NCBI GenBank assembly: GCA_964510535.1
Contig: CAZECG010000024.1
Span: forward strand, 1 to 29,058
Direction: 5' to 3'
DNA from: JAJPXC01 sp964510535
GTDB taxonomy: Bacteria; Bacteroidota; Bacteroidia; Bacteroidales; Muribaculaceae
DNA length: 29,058 nucleotides
Of this stretch, positions 8,572-17,781 are shown one piece after another. A model generated the notes under the pieces. It saw nothing but the letters and a program-made list of their open reading frames with translations, ran no database searches and was not told the origin of the DNA. Both the position numbers and the translations under genes were made by a program. Every line of letters starts with the position of its first letter. Position 1 is the first letter of the stretch.

Positions 8572-10329
8572 TTAGAACAGTTTCGTCTTGTTGGGATTGA
8601 TGGTAACACCGAGGATGAGGTCTGATGTCTCGCCATACTTATCCACTTTCTTAGTTGTGGGGTTGTAGTAATAGATACCTGCCTCAGTGATCCCGGTAGC
8701 GTTCTTAGCAGGACGGAAACCGAAGTAAACATAGTGAGACTCTTTGTCAACAACCAACTGAGTAGTCGATACCGGCTCGCTTGCGGTGGTGTTGATTGGG
8801 TCGGCCTCCATAGCGATTGAAACGGTAGGCTTGTTGGGGTCGCCAGACTCTTTGTCGCCGGGTATATCGTAAACGGTGAAGCCCTGATTAGAGCCAAGTC
8901 GCCATACATATACACTATTCAAATCTTCGTCGATAGTGAACGAACGGAAGTTCAAGCCGTTGAATGCCACATCGTAGGGAAGAGAGGCAGCTTCGGCAGC
9001 TTTTTGAGTAGTGTAGATGTCAGACTCTTTGAAGCGGAAGAGACCGTTACCGTTGTAGAATTTACCCCACCACCAAACACCTTTAGAGTCGCGTAAGTGG
9101 CCGTTGTGGATAGCACCGTAAGAGATACCTCTACTATAGTAAGGAATCAACTCGTTTTTAACGAAGAACTCAGAGCGGAGGAACGTGGTACCCGACTGGG
9201 TGATGCCCTGAACGGCACCGCGGACGGTCAAGTCAACCGTTGAGATACCTGTATTACGGTCGCTGTAGTAGAGCTTACCGTTGTAGACGTAACCTTGGTA
9301 GGGGTCGGCAAATGCCGCCTGGCCAACGTTGGAGATTACGGTGTTGACACCGGTTCCGTCCGTGCGCATAGCAGTGATTTTGCCATCACCCATTGTGCCC
9401 GACTCATCGTTGCAATAATAGTACTGCGAACCCGCGTCAAGGATGTAAATCCAGCCTTCGTTGACAGTTTCACCGTCTTCGCCGGTTACAGGCACTTCGC
9501 CAAAGACAATCTGCTGAGGCATCGCGCCCGACTTAACGCCGAGGTCATAGGGTAACACCTTAGTGCCTTTGGGAAGAGTACTAGTGTCAACGAGCTTGAT
9601 AGCCTTCATATTGCCGCCATAGACTGCATAGTAGAGAGTGGGAGCGGGGACATCAAGACCTACCTGAACATTGAGGTAAGACTGTTCGAGCGGACGACCG
9701 CCGTTACCGTTTTCATCAACATCGAAAGTAGCGTCGATAGTGATTTTTTGCGAACCGATGTTAGCAAATTTGACATTTTTGGGGTAAGAGATTACACCGG
9801 TAGTGTCAGAAACGCATTGGAACTTATCACCCTCAATGCCTTCACCTGTAACACCCTCGGGGAATGTCCACACATATTTCACGCGCTTGTTCTCAGGGTT
9901 GGGAAGGAAGATGTTGAAGTTAACGGGAGTAGTACCGTACTCGATAATCTCTGCAGCATCGTTAGTAACTGAAAGTTGAGGAACGATGTCGTAGATGGTT
10001 AAGGGGTATGTGCGGCTTCCGACACCTTCGATAGTAAGAGTGACTTTATAGTTGTCGGCTTTAGCGTACTTATGCTTGGGGTTGGGTTCATTCGACACCG
10101 GGCTACCGTCGCCGAAATCCCATGTAATGGCACCGGTTTTAGCTGAAGTGTTGGTGAACTGGATAGTTGACACTACATAGTAGTCCAACGTGTACTCATC
10201 ACCCTCGACGCAGAAAGTGAAATCTACGTCGGGGTTAGGGAAGTTTTGATAATCGGGGTCCTTGTCGACGCAAGAGCTGAGGGCTAACGCCGAAATGAAG
10301 AACAGACCAATATTCTTAAAAAGCTTCAT
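8572..10329 (-). CDS. PKD-like domain surface lipoprotein with propeller-like C-terminus
   Basis: I choose the ATG at 10329 (585 residues) because MKLFKNIGLFFISALALSSC is a complete lipoprotein signal with the acylated cysteine at 20; the in-frame ATG five codons earlier adds nothing. Residues about 55-105 form a PKD-like domain with the signature WDFGDGSP at 70-77 and HKY at 86-88. A second Ig-like stretch spans about 115-220. The rest, about 225-585, has repeated Y/W-G and DxxSxYVY-type strands, suggesting a beta-propeller like those of DUF5074/YVTN proteins. Such lipoproteins often accompany SusC/SusD and are thought to bind glycan at the surface. It follows the unknown lipoprotein by 23 bases and is in the same operon. 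The propeller assignment is tentative; the PKD and lipobox calls are firm. Confidence 0.82.
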   Translation of the reverse strand: MKLFKNIGLFFISALALSSCVDKDPDYQNFPNPDVDFTFCVEGDEYTLDYYVVSTIQFTNTSAKTGAITWDFGDGSPVSNEPNPKHKYAKADNYKVTLTIEGVGSRTYPLTIYDIVPQLSVTNDAAEIIEYGTTPVNFNIFLPNPENKRVKYVWTFPEGVTGEGIEGDKFQCVSDTTGVISYPKNVKFANIGSQKITIDATFDVDENGNGGRPLEQSYLNVQVGLDVPAPTLYYAVYGGNMKAIKLVDTSTLPKGTKVLPYDLGVKSGAMPQQIVFGEVPVTGEDGETVNEGWIYILDAGSQYYYCNDESGTMGDGKITAMRTDGTGVNTVISNVGQAAFADPYQGYVYNGKLYYSDRNTGISTVDLTVRGAVQGITQSGTTFLRSEFFVKNELIPYYSRGISYGAIHNGHLRDSKGVWWWGKFYNGNGLFRFKESDIYTTQKAAEAASLPYDVAFNGLNFRSFTIDEDLNSVYVWRLGSNQGFTVYDIPGDKESGDPNKPTVSIAMEADPINTTASEPVSTTQLVVDKESHYVYFGFRPAKNATGITEAGIYYYNPTTKKVDKYGETSDLILGVTINPNKTKLF

Positions 10330-10352
10330 AGTTAAGTTAGTCAATTTAAGCG

Positions 10353-11501
10353 TTAGTTAATAGTGATTGTACGCGTATCAGAAGCTGTACCGATATTGCC
10401 CTTAGTGTCAAATACTTTAAACTGAGCGTCGAGAGAGTATTCGCGAGTGAACGAAACTTTATACTCGCTGTCGGTTTTGCTGTAAATCCACTCGGGGAAC
10501 TCGATGTAGCCCAAAAGCTGAACGAAAGCGCCCATCATGCCGTTTTTAACCGCAGTGACAACCGCGCCTGCATCGTCGTCGTAGCGACAATAGAGCCAAG
10601 GCGATGACTCGTAAACCGCATAACACTTCACGTCAGCGTCAGCTTTGAGGACTGCAGAGAATCCGTCGCCGTTGGGTTCAACTTCTTCACTTGACACGAA
10701 TGTATCAACTATGCTGCCACCGACAACTTTGTTGTAGTGCCAACCTGTAATAACCTCGCTGTTGGTATACCAGTTGTTGTTTTTATAGTTGACAGCCACC
10801 TGGGGATCTTCAGCATTGATTGAGTCGGGAATCGCAGGGAGGTTCAAACCGGGGTAAGCGGCATTGACCGTGTTGAGTTCCTCGACGGTGAAGGGGTGGT
10901 TAACAAACACTACTTTGAGAGCAGCCATATTAGTGCTGTCTTTTGTCAAGATTCTGGTAACAGTGTCGCAGAACTCTTTCTGGAAACCATTGGCGAAGAG
11001 TTCGTTAGCCGACTTAAAGTATTTTTCGAACAAGGTGTCAGTCTCGGCAGTCCACTCACCGAGATTTTTCCACTCAACGGGCGCCCAGTTGATAGAAGTG
11101 CCGACTGAGCCGCTCAACTCATACTCATAACCGTTCCAAAGCGAATCAACGTGAGCGAAACTTGCCACGGAATGGTTAGGAATATCGGTATTGACTGTGT
11201 TAACAGTGAGGGTGAAGGCGAGAGTAGAGCCGGTGAGACCGACAGTCGCGCCTGAGCTTTCGCTACGTTTCACCTCATACCACACTTCGGCATGGTCGGG
11301 AGTGTGGTCGTTGTCGGTGTAATACTTCCCGTTGAATGTGAAGTTTTCACCGGCTTTGCAGGCCGTTGAGCCGACCGACCAGTAACAGGTCGGCACTGGC
11401 TGGCCAATTTCCATCATATCGGCCAAGGGATCATGTTTCGCGCACGATGTCACCGTAGCGAGTCCCAAAGCTAATAGTGCTAATTTATATTGCGTTTTCA
11501 T
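10353..11501 (-). CDS. SusD-linked surface lipoprotein of unknown function
   Basis: The 382-residue protein begins MKTQYKLALLALGLATVTSC, a lipoprotein signal with Cys20. I do not recognise a named domain with confidence. The N-terminal part after the lipobox (CYWSVGSTACKAGENFTFNG, residues 39-58) and the C-terminal strand-rich part (residues about 330-382, ending in RTITIN) look like Ig-type beta sandwiches. The middle (about 135-230) is helical and rich in Glu, Lys and Phe. It lies 35 bases after susD and 23 bases before the PKD lipoprotein, so it is co-transcribed. Its position is that of SusE/SusF-like accessory glycan-binding lipoproteins. A glycan-binding role is inferred from context only. 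Confidence 0.75.
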   Translation of the reverse strand: MKTQYKLALLALGLATVTSCAKHDPLADMMEIGQPVPTCYWSVGSTACKAGENFTFNGKYYTDNDHTPDHAEVWYEVKRSESSGATVGLTGSTLAFTLTVNTVNTDIPNHSVASFAHVDSLWNGYEYELSGSVGTSINWAPVEWKNLGEWTAETDTLFEKYFKSANELFANGFQKEFCDTVTRILTKDSTNMAALKVVFVNHPFTVEELNTVNAAYPGLNLPAIPDSINAEDPQVAVNYKNNNWYTNSEVITGWHYNKVVGGSIVDTFVSSEEVEPNGDGFSAVLKADADVKCYAVYESSPWLYCRYDDDAGAVVTAVKNGMMGAFVQLLGYIEFPEWIYSKTDSEYKVSFTREYSLDAQFKVFDTKGNIGTASDTRTITIN

Positions 11502-11536
11502 TGTTATTCTTCTTTTTCAGTTTTAAGGGAATGGTA

Positions 11537-13396
11537 TTACTCAGCGGTGAGCGAAGTGCGCACTCCGGCGGCCTGTGACCAAATCATAGGCTCGCGCAGC
11601 CATTTGTGGTTTTTGTATGCGCCGAGGCGTTCGAGTTCGCTGCGGTTATACTTCTCTTCACACTCAGGGTCATAGTTCAAGCGGGTTACCCAAGCGTTCT
11701 CCTTTTCGGCGTCGGTCAAACCGTCAACCCAGTGTGCGGCATAGAGGTTGTAAGGACGACGGAGAGTGGGATAAACGATTTCGCCGTTAGCACCGATACC
11801 ATACTGGTTGCGGTTGTTGCTGTAGTGGTAGCGGCGCATATCGGTCCACTGCTCAGGCTGCATATACATCGCGATGTATTTCTGCTGCATCAAGTCGCTC
11901 AGAGTATATTCCGACGGGTTAAAGAACCAATGCTTGTTACCAATCTCGGTACAAGGCTTACATTTTTTAACTCCTTCGTTGTCGAGGAACGCGGTTACTA
12001 TACGCTCAAATCGTTCTTTGTCAGCTTGCTGCACAGTCTCAGTGGCACCGGCTTTGCAACCCGCACCGGGATATGCGCCGTTGTCGCTGACAAAACGGTC
12101 AAGATGACGCTGGATGTTGTAGGTGGTCGCCTCCTTGGCAAGACGGCAAGCCTCAACCTTGTTGTTCATCCAATAGTAAGCCTCGGCCTGGATGAAGTAG
12201 AGTTCCTCCATGGTGAAGAGCACGTTGTAAGCGTCGACACCGGCAGCGTAGGCGCCAGCATAAAGAGTGGGATAATGAACCTGCTTGTAATCGGTGCTCG
12301 GCAAGCCGATATTGTTCTCAAGATAGCGCATCATCACTTGCTCTTTTTTGATATTTGAGGGTGATGTCGGGCCGTTCTGAGGCACGAAGAGCAACATCAG
12401 TCGCGGGTCGCAGCCATAACCGTTCTCGCGGTTCCAAACGCCCTGCGATTCTTCCTTGCCGGGGTTGATGACGCCCATCAAATCCTGAATCATGAACTTT
12501 GAGGGGACAGCCGACGCAAGCTCATTCTTGCGCGACTCCCAAGAGTTGATGACAGGCTGAGCGTCGCTCCAGGGTGCGTTAGATTCGCCGGTGCCGCCGT
12601 CGAATTTGTAACGGGGCTCGTTACCGAACCATGCGCCATAGCGTAAGTCGCCGCTACGCCATGTGTCGATAGCCTTTTGGGCGGTGTTGATAATCTCCTG
12701 GCACTTTGCCGACGACACATCCACATTGGGGATGTTGCGGAGCAACAAGCGCGCTTTGACGGCATAGACGAGGCCTTTCCACATACTGAGGTCACCGCCG
12801 TAAATGCGATCCTCGGCTACGGTTATATTCTGATTACCGGGAGCCTCGGTCCATTCTTTATTTTCATAAAGCTTGATAAGCTCATCAGCCTCTTGGAACA
12901 TCCAAGCGTAGATTGAAGCCTGTGTGTCATATTTGGGCGAACCGCTCATGTAAGCCTCGGTGCGGGGCATATCGCCGAACGCGTCGGTGGTGAGTTGGGT
13001 TGACATCAATTTGACAGTGCGGCCTATAAGCTCATAGTTGAGCGAGCCGATTGCCCGCGCGGTCTCAATCATGACATTGGCGTTTTTGCCGATGTCGTAA
13101 TAGTGACGGCGCCATTGCGGATGGCGGTTGATTGTGAGGAAGTTCCACCCCTGCTTGTAGGGATAGGAGCCTGTCTGACTCTTTCCTGTAGTTGTAAGAC
13201 ACTGCGAAAGATAGATGTAATATTCCGCATGGTCATAGACTACCTGGTTGGCATAGAACATCAACACCGGCAGAGCTTTCTGAGGCTCATTGACGTGCGC
13301 GCGGTCGGGGTTGACATTTTCATAGAGGGTATCCTCGCAACCCGCAGCGGCCATGCCGAGCAGCAGTGACAGTGATATTAATTTTATCTTGTTCAT
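11537..13396 (-). CDS. SusD/RagB family nutrient-binding outer membrane lipoprotein
   Basis: The 619-residue protein starts MNKIKLISLSLLLGMAAAGC, a lipoprotein signal with Cys20. The helical TPR-like scaffold of SusD proteins is recognisable: YELIGRTVKLMSTQLTTDAF around 121-140, then GDMPRTEAY, the conserved position of SusD-like (SusD_2 type) proteins, and KGLVYAVKARLLLRNIPN near 207-224. C-terminal helices carry EQWTDMRRYHYSNN and the family-typical RRPYNL, so the protein appears complete. It sits as a lid on the SusC channel and binds the imported oligosaccharide at the cell surface. It begins 19 bases after susC, the usual spacing. The ligand cannot be predicted. No frameshift or truncation is seen. 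Confidence 0.95.
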   Translation of the reverse strand: MNKIKLISLSLLLGMAAAGCEDTLYENVNPDRAHVNEPQKALPVLMFYANQVVYDHAEYYIYLSQCLTTTGKSQTGSYPYKQGWNFLTINRHPQWRRHYYDIGKNANVMIETARAIGSLNYELIGRTVKLMSTQLTTDAFGDMPRTEAYMSGSPKYDTQASIYAWMFQEADELIKLYENKEWTEAPGNQNITVAEDRIYGGDLSMWKGLVYAVKARLLLRNIPNVDVSSAKCQEIINTAQKAIDTWRSGDLRYGAWFGNEPRYKFDGGTGESNAPWSDAQPVINSWESRKNELASAVPSKFMIQDLMGVINPGKEESQGVWNRENGYGCDPRLMLLFVPQNGPTSPSNIKKEQVMMRYLENNIGLPSTDYKQVHYPTLYAGAYAAGVDAYNVLFTMEELYFIQAEAYYWMNNKVEACRLAKEATTYNIQRHLDRFVSDNGAYPGAGCKAGATETVQQADKERFERIVTAFLDNEGVKKCKPCTEIGNKHWFFNPSEYTLSDLMQQKYIAMYMQPEQWTDMRRYHYSNNRNQYGIGANGEIVYPTLRRPYNLYAAHWVDGLTDAEKENAWVTRLNYDPECEEKYNRSELERLGAYKNHKWLREPMIWSQAAGVRTSLTAE

Positions 13397-13415
13397 TGTT
13401 AGTAGTTTCGTAGGG

Positions 13416-16400
13416 TTAGAAAGTTACGTTTACGTTGAAGTTGAAGCTGCGCAGCGACGGAACGCTGTACTGGTCGATACCCATGGCACCGGTTCCGGCG
13501 GCGGCACTTGGCATAACCTGCGGGTCAGCACCGGTGTACTTGGTCCAAAGGAACAAGTTGCGGCCGGTCAAAGAGCATTTCAAACCCTTGATGGGGTTGG
13601 ACGAGCCGAGTTTCTTCATCAGCTTGGAGAGGTCGTAAGAAACGGTGACGTAGCTCAAGCGGATGTAAGAACCATCCTCGATGAAGTTAGAGGCAACGTT
13701 GTAGAAGTAGTTGTTGACAAACTGCTGGTCGATGATAACCGGCGTTGTGTTGGGGCGATAGGTACCGTCACCGTTGGCGACCACACCTTTAAACACAGCC
13801 TCGCGGTTGCGGTATTTAGCGAGATACCAGCTCTGACCGCTTGAGAACAATGAGCGTCCGGTGTAGTTGAACACGTCACCACCGCAACGGCCGTCAACCA
13901 AGAACGACAGTGAAAGGTCTTTCCAAGTGAACGTCGAGCCGACACCGAGCAACCAGTCGGGAGCGCGGTTACCAAGATAATTGGCTTTATTCGGGCTGAT
14001 GACAGGATAACCGTTTTCATCAACAAGGATTTGTCCGTCGGGGGCGCGTTGGTAATCGGTACCCGACAAACCGGTAGTTGATTGGCCGAGAGCCGCAGTC
14101 GCGAACACGTCGCCATACTGACCGCCCTGGATTTCGGCAACGCCCTCGGGAAGTGATTTAACCTTGCTTCGGTTGAATGAGAAGTTCAGGTTGGCAGTCC
14201 ATTGGAAATCTTTGGTTTGGAGAATGTCTTGTGATGCAGTCAACTCAAGACCGTAGTTCTCGATAGAACCCTCGTTGCGGGTCTGGAGAATGGTACCGGA
14301 AGCGGGCGACACGCGCACTGTCACAATCTGGTTGTCGACGGTAGTAGAGTAGTAAGCGACATCTAAGCGGGTGCGCTGGTTGAAGAAGCGCAGGTCGGCA
14401 CCGATTTCCCAGGTCGACAACATTTCAGGCTCAAGATATTTTGCTGTTGACAATGTGGGGTCAACACCGAAACCTCCGTCGGGGAATGTAGGCCACTGTT
14501 TGAAGTTGTCGGTGAAGAGGTAGGGGTTGGTCGATTTTCCGACTTTTGCCCAGTTACCGCGGAGTTTACCGAATGAGAACCACTCGTTGCTCAGCTTGAA
14601 CATCTCCGAGAAGATAAGACCGGCGGTTACTGAGGGATAGAAGTAAACGGGGTCGCACTGCACGAGTGACGAAGAACCGTCGACACGACCGGTGAACGAC
14701 AATTGCGCCACGCCTTTATAGTCGAAGCGGATTTCACCGAAGTAACCGAACTTGTTTTCCTTTCTGTGGCTCATGCTCAAGTCGTAGGTGCCTGTTCCGA
14801 GTGAAAGTTTGTCGGGATTCACGTTGTTGAACGAGAAGTAATCACCTCCGAGTTGGAAGTCATAGCCGCCCATGTTGGCTGAGTAGCTGCTTGTCTCCCA
14901 GTATTCACCACCGAGGAAGAAGTTCACATTGAAATTATCGCTGGGTTTCCAGAAGTAGTTAGCGAGGAGTTGCGCGGTCAGACGCTCGGCGCGTGAGGGC
15001 TGCAACAGATATCCACCGTGACGGCCTGCGAGCGTGACTTTCTGTCCGTCGGTCAATTCTCCGACAAAGTCTTTCGACTCGTCAAAACGGGGGCGTATCA
15101 TCGATTCGTAGGTTGAGTTACCCTTATCATAGTTCACTTTCGCCGTGAAGCTCAAGTCCTTGATAGGCTCCCACTTGATAGAACCGTTGACAATCACGCG
15201 TTGGCTCTGTGTCTCGGCTTCATCCATATAGCGGTCGTAATAAGGCGACTCGGTCGCGCCAAGACGTTGGTCGTTGCTGAGGACATCCCAGTCGTCGTAA
15301 CGGTTGCTCCAGTTGGGAAGACCGGTGAGGGGGTCTTTATAGTCGGCCATATCTTTATTGATAGCCCAACCATAGACTGTGCCCATGCTGTTGCCGAAAC
15401 CGCGCGATTTGGTGTCGATGAAGTTGGTCGACATCATGATTTTAACGGTGTTAGAGGGGTTGAACTCACCCTTCACGAATACACCGAGTCGTTTCTTATA
15501 GTCATTGATAACAACACCCTCGTTGTCCATATAGTTGGCCGATGCGTAAGCCGAGAATTTCTCGTTGCCGCCCGATACCGAGAGGTCATACTTCTGCATG
15601 AAGCCTGTGCCGAGGAAGTTGTCGGCGTTGTCGTAGTAAGTGTCGACACCGGGACGGAATTTCGGACCCCAACCGCCGGTAGCGTTGGTGGTATAGAAAC
15701 CGTTAGAACCGGCGAGATACTGATCTTGAAGTTTGGGCATACGAGCCACTTCTGAGATTTCCCAGCCGCCTGACGCTGTCACGGTAACCGTTCCGGTTTT
15801 TCCACCTTTAGTGGTAATCATGATGACACCGTTGGCACCCTCGGGACCGTAAAGGGCCGAAGCCGCAGCACCTTTCAGCACTGACATTGACTCGATATCA
15901 TTCGAGTTGATGTCACCTATCGCCGACGCACCGCCGCGCACCGGCATACCGTCAACGACAAACAACGGTTCGTTGCTCTGGGCGGGGTTGATTGACGAAA
16001 TGGCGCGCACCACCATCTGCGAAGCGGAGTTAGGCGAGCCACCTGCCATCGACACCTGCACACCGGCAACCTTACCCTGGAGCGAGTTGACGAAGTTGGC
16101 CGAGCTTCCGGCGTTGACCTCATCTGAGTTAAGGGCCTGCACGGCGAAGTTAAGTTTCTTCTTTTCCTGGGTCTGTCCCATCGCGGTCACGACAACCTCG
16201 TTGAGCACCGTGGCGTTGTCGGTCATCTTGACATCGACTACGCTGCGGTTCCCCACAGGCACGCTGGCGGGAGTCATACCGACATAATTGAACGTCAGCA
16301 CCGAGTTGTCGCCCGGCACCTCGATTGAGTATTTTCCGTCAATATCGGTCGCTGTGACCACCGAGGTTCCCTTGACAGCCACGGTTACACCTATCAGAGG

Positions 16401-16499
16401 CTCCCCGTCGCTCTCCTGCGTCACCGTTCCGGTCACGGGACGGGCAAACGCCGCCACCGCGAAGATGGAAAATAACAGAAGCAATAGCTGTTTTTTCAT
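13416..16499 (-). CDS. SusC/RagA family TonB-linked outer membrane protein
   Basis: I choose the ATG at 16499 (1027 residues), which gives the signal peptide MKKQLLLLLFSIFAVAAFA cleaved after about residue 19; the ORF could extend to 16664 but that part has no sense as a leader. Domains in order: a carboxypeptidase-regulatory-like beta sandwich (about 21-95), a TonB box region EVVVTAMG (101-108), the plug domain with the SusC hallmark LKGAAASALYGPEGANGVIM (208-227), and a 22-strand barrel ending in aromatic VNVTF. It imports oligosaccharides across the outer membrane using TonB energy. There is no N-terminal STN signalling domain, so it probably does not act through an anti-sigma factor. First gene of the five-gene operon, preceded by a long leader. 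Confidence 0.96.
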   Translation of the reverse strand: MKKQLLLLLFSIFAVAAFARPVTGTVTQESDGEPLIGVTVAVKGTSVVTATDIDGKYSIEVPGDNSVLTFNYVGMTPASVPVGNRSVVDVKMTDNATVLNEVVVTAMGQTQEKKKLNFAVQALNSDEVNAGSSANFVNSLQGKVAGVQVSMAGGSPNSASQMVVRAISSINPAQSNEPLFVVDGMPVRGGASAIGDINSNDIESMSVLKGAAASALYGPEGANGVIMITTKGGKTGTVTVTASGGWEISEVARMPKLQDQYLAGSNGFYTTNATGGWGPKFRPGVDTYYDNADNFLGTGFMQKYDLSVSGGNEKFSAYASANYMDNEGVVINDYKKRLGVFVKGEFNPSNTVKIMMSTNFIDTKSRGFGNSMGTVYGWAINKDMADYKDPLTGLPNWSNRYDDWDVLSNDQRLGATESPYYDRYMDEAETQSQRVIVNGSIKWEPIKDLSFTAKVNYDKGNSTYESMIRPRFDESKDFVGELTDGQKVTLAGRHGGYLLQPSRAERLTAQLLANYFWKPSDNFNVNFFLGGEYWETSSYSANMGGYDFQLGGDYFSFNNVNPDKLSLGTGTYDLSMSHRKENKFGYFGEIRFDYKGVAQLSFTGRVDGSSSLVQCDPVYFYPSVTAGLIFSEMFKLSNEWFSFGKLRGNWAKVGKSTNPYLFTDNFKQWPTFPDGGFGVDPTLSTAKYLEPEMLSTWEIGADLRFFNQRTRLDVAYYSTTVDNQIVTVRVSPASGTILQTRNEGSIENYGLELTASQDILQTKDFQWTANLNFSFNRSKVKSLPEGVAEIQGGQYGDVFATAALGQSTTGLSGTDYQRAPDGQILVDENGYPVISPNKANYLGNRAPDWLLGVGSTFTWKDLSLSFLVDGRCGGDVFNYTGRSLFSSGQSWYLAKYRNREAVFKGVVANGDGTYRPNTTPVIIDQQFVNNYFYNVASNFIEDGSYIRLSYVTVSYDLSKLMKKLGSSNPIKGLKCSLTGRNLFLWTKYTGADPQVMPSAAAGTGAMGIDQYSVPSLRSFNFNVNVTF

Positions 16500-16661
16500 A
16501 ATTACTATTATTTGTTTATATTCATGGTTTATTCTCTCTATCCGGTCGAGACTAATTAACCTTAAAACACTTCTATCCACACAACCTATCCCCATCTCAA
16601 TCGCGGCTGAAAGCGTCGCTTGCGCGGCTGCTTGAGGGCGGCCACCGGGGACTAATGACCG

Positions 16662-16669
16662 CAAAATTA
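16662..16669 (-). promoter_or_regulatory. Candidate -7 box for the susC operon (proximal)
   Basis: Minus-strand TAATTTTG fits TAnnTTTG and would give a leader of about 155 bases before the susC ATG. No clear -33 element lies above it. The distal candidate at 16782 is an equal match. Confidence 0.4.
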
Positions 16670-16781
16670 AGGTTTAAGATACTTCTTCTTTTTAGACTGC
16701 TCGGGTTAGTGATTAGCTATGTTTTATGTCAACTTCTTCCGGCGGGCATGGAGGTGCTCGACCCCCTCGCCATCTAACCCA

Positions 16782-16789
16782 CAAATCTA
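16782..16789 (-). promoter_or_regulatory. Candidate -7 box for the susC operon (distal)
   Basis: Minus-strand TAGATTTG fits TAnnTTTG and would give a leader of about 275 bases containing the foldable GC-rich stretch. Which of the two boxes is used cannot be told from sequence. Confidence 0.35.
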
Positions 16790-16935
16790 ATACATTATTT
16801 TAAAACTCTGATTCTTTTGCAACATTAATTGTTGATTATTTAAAATTATAAACCTTATTTCATATCATCGGGCAGGTTTTTTGCCTAATATTTCACAATG
16901 TTTGGCAAAAAGCCTTGCGGCGACGAAAACCCGAT

Positions 16936-16966
16936 TTTGTTTTTCGGGGGTTATATGGTAAATTCG
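16936..16966 (+). promoter_or_regulatory. Candidate trmD promoter close to the start codon
   Basis: A -33-like TTTG at 16936-16939 and a -7-like TAAATTCG at 16959-16966 (one mismatch) are 19 bases apart. The ATG at 16971 follows so closely that the mRNA would be nearly leaderless. Weak evidence. Confidence 0.35.
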
Positions 16967-16970
16967 CGTC

Positions 16971-17651
16971 ATGGCAATGCGAATAGATATACTGACAGTG
17001 CTACCCGAGATGTTCGACTCCCCGCTCGGCTGCTCGATACTCAAGCGCGCGCAAGATAAGGGGCTGGTCGAAATAAACGTGCACAACCTGCGCGACTACA
17101 CGACAAACCGTCACCGCAAAGTCGACGACTACCCGTTTGGCGGCGAAGCCGGGATGGTGATGCAAATCGAGCCGGTCGACCGCGCGATAGCCGCGCTGAA
17201 AGCCGAGCGCGACTACGACGAAGTGATTTTCACGTCGCCCGACGGGGAGCTGCTGAGCCAACCGATGGCGAACTCGATGTCGCTGTTGGGCAACATTATT
17301 ATATTGTGCGGACATTATAAAGGTGTCGACTACCGCATTCGCGAACACCTTATAACGCGCGAAATCTCGATAGGCGACTATGTGCTGACCGGCGGAGAGA
17401 TTCCCGCCATAATAATAACCGACGCCATCGTCAGGCTCATCCCCGGAGCGATAGGCGACGAACAAAGCGCGCTCACCGACTCATTCCAGGACAATCTGCT
17501 CGCCCCGCCTATCTACACGCGCCCCGCCGTCTACAACGGCTGGGAGGTGCCGCCGATACTCCTGTCGGGCCACCAAGCCAAAATCGACGAATGGCGCCAC
17601 GAGCAATCAATCAGCCGCACGCGACTTCTGCGTCCCGGACTGCTCGACTGA
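16971..17651 (+). CDS. trmD: tRNA (guanine(37)-N1)-methyltransferase
   Basis: The 226-residue protein methylates N1 of G37 next to the anticodon using S-adenosylmethionine, preventing +1 frameshifting. SPOUT-family signatures are clear: RIDILTVLPEMFDSPLG at 4-20, PFGGEAGMVMQIEP at 55-68, LCGHYKGVDYRI at 112-123, and the trefoil knot SIGDYVLTGGEIPA at 133-146, followed by PGAIGDEQSALTDSF at 158-172, which carries the catalytic Asp. Full length compared with the family (about 225-255). The ATG at 16977 (MRIDIL) is an equally possible start two codons later; family members often begin there. It is divergent from susC and followed by tRNA-Asp, but the tRNA has its own promoter. Confidence 0.96.
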   Translation: MAMRIDILTVLPEMFDSPLGCSILKRAQDKGLVEINVHNLRDYTTNRHRKVDDYPFGGEAGMVMQIEPVDRAIAALKAERDYDEVIFTSPDGELLSQPMANSMSLLGNIIILCGHYKGVDYRIREHLITREISIGDYVLTGGEIPAIIITDAIVRLIPGAIGDEQSALTDSFQDNLLAPPIYTRPAVYNGWEVPPILLSGHQAKIDEWRHEQSISRTRLLRPGLLD

Positions 17652-17693
17652 CCCGACATCGAAGCGACGAAAAGCGGGCAACGGCACACAGAA

Positions 17694-17728
17694 AAAAAAG
17701 CGCGAAAACGGGTAAAAACAGCTTTTTT
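17694..17728 (+). terminator. Weak terminator-like repeat after trmD
   Basis: AAAAAAGC at 17694-17701 can pair with GCTTTTTT at 17721-17728 across 19 bases, the T-run forming the second arm and tail. The stem has only two G-C pairs, so its strength is doubtful. It lies 42 bases after the trmD stop. Confidence 0.3.
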
Positions 17729-17781
17729 AAACCTGCGAAATCGCAATTTATGAGAAAAAAATTAAAAAAATCATCGAAAAA

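Larger units (their letters stand above)
16500..16970. other. Divergent 471-bp control region between susC and trmD
   Basis: No credible gene lies here. The part nearest susC is its 5' leader, AT-rich close to the ATG and GC-rich around 16610-16655. It carries two minus-strand -7 candidates. Around 16740-16775 the sequence can fold (GGCG and CGCC arms around GAGG/CCTC). The part nearest trmD is very AT-rich (16790-16860) and holds a candidate plus-strand promoter at 16936-16966. Confidence 0.6.

Noticed and set aside
11606..12358. Long 250-codon plus-strand ORF antisense to susD
   Set aside because: It lies wholly inside susD, has no start context and lacks domain features; high GC at third positions creates such shadow ORFs.
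16500..16664. N-terminal extension of SusC by 55 residues
   Set aside because: The extension precedes a complete signal peptide and lies in the leader that carries the proximal promoter candidate.
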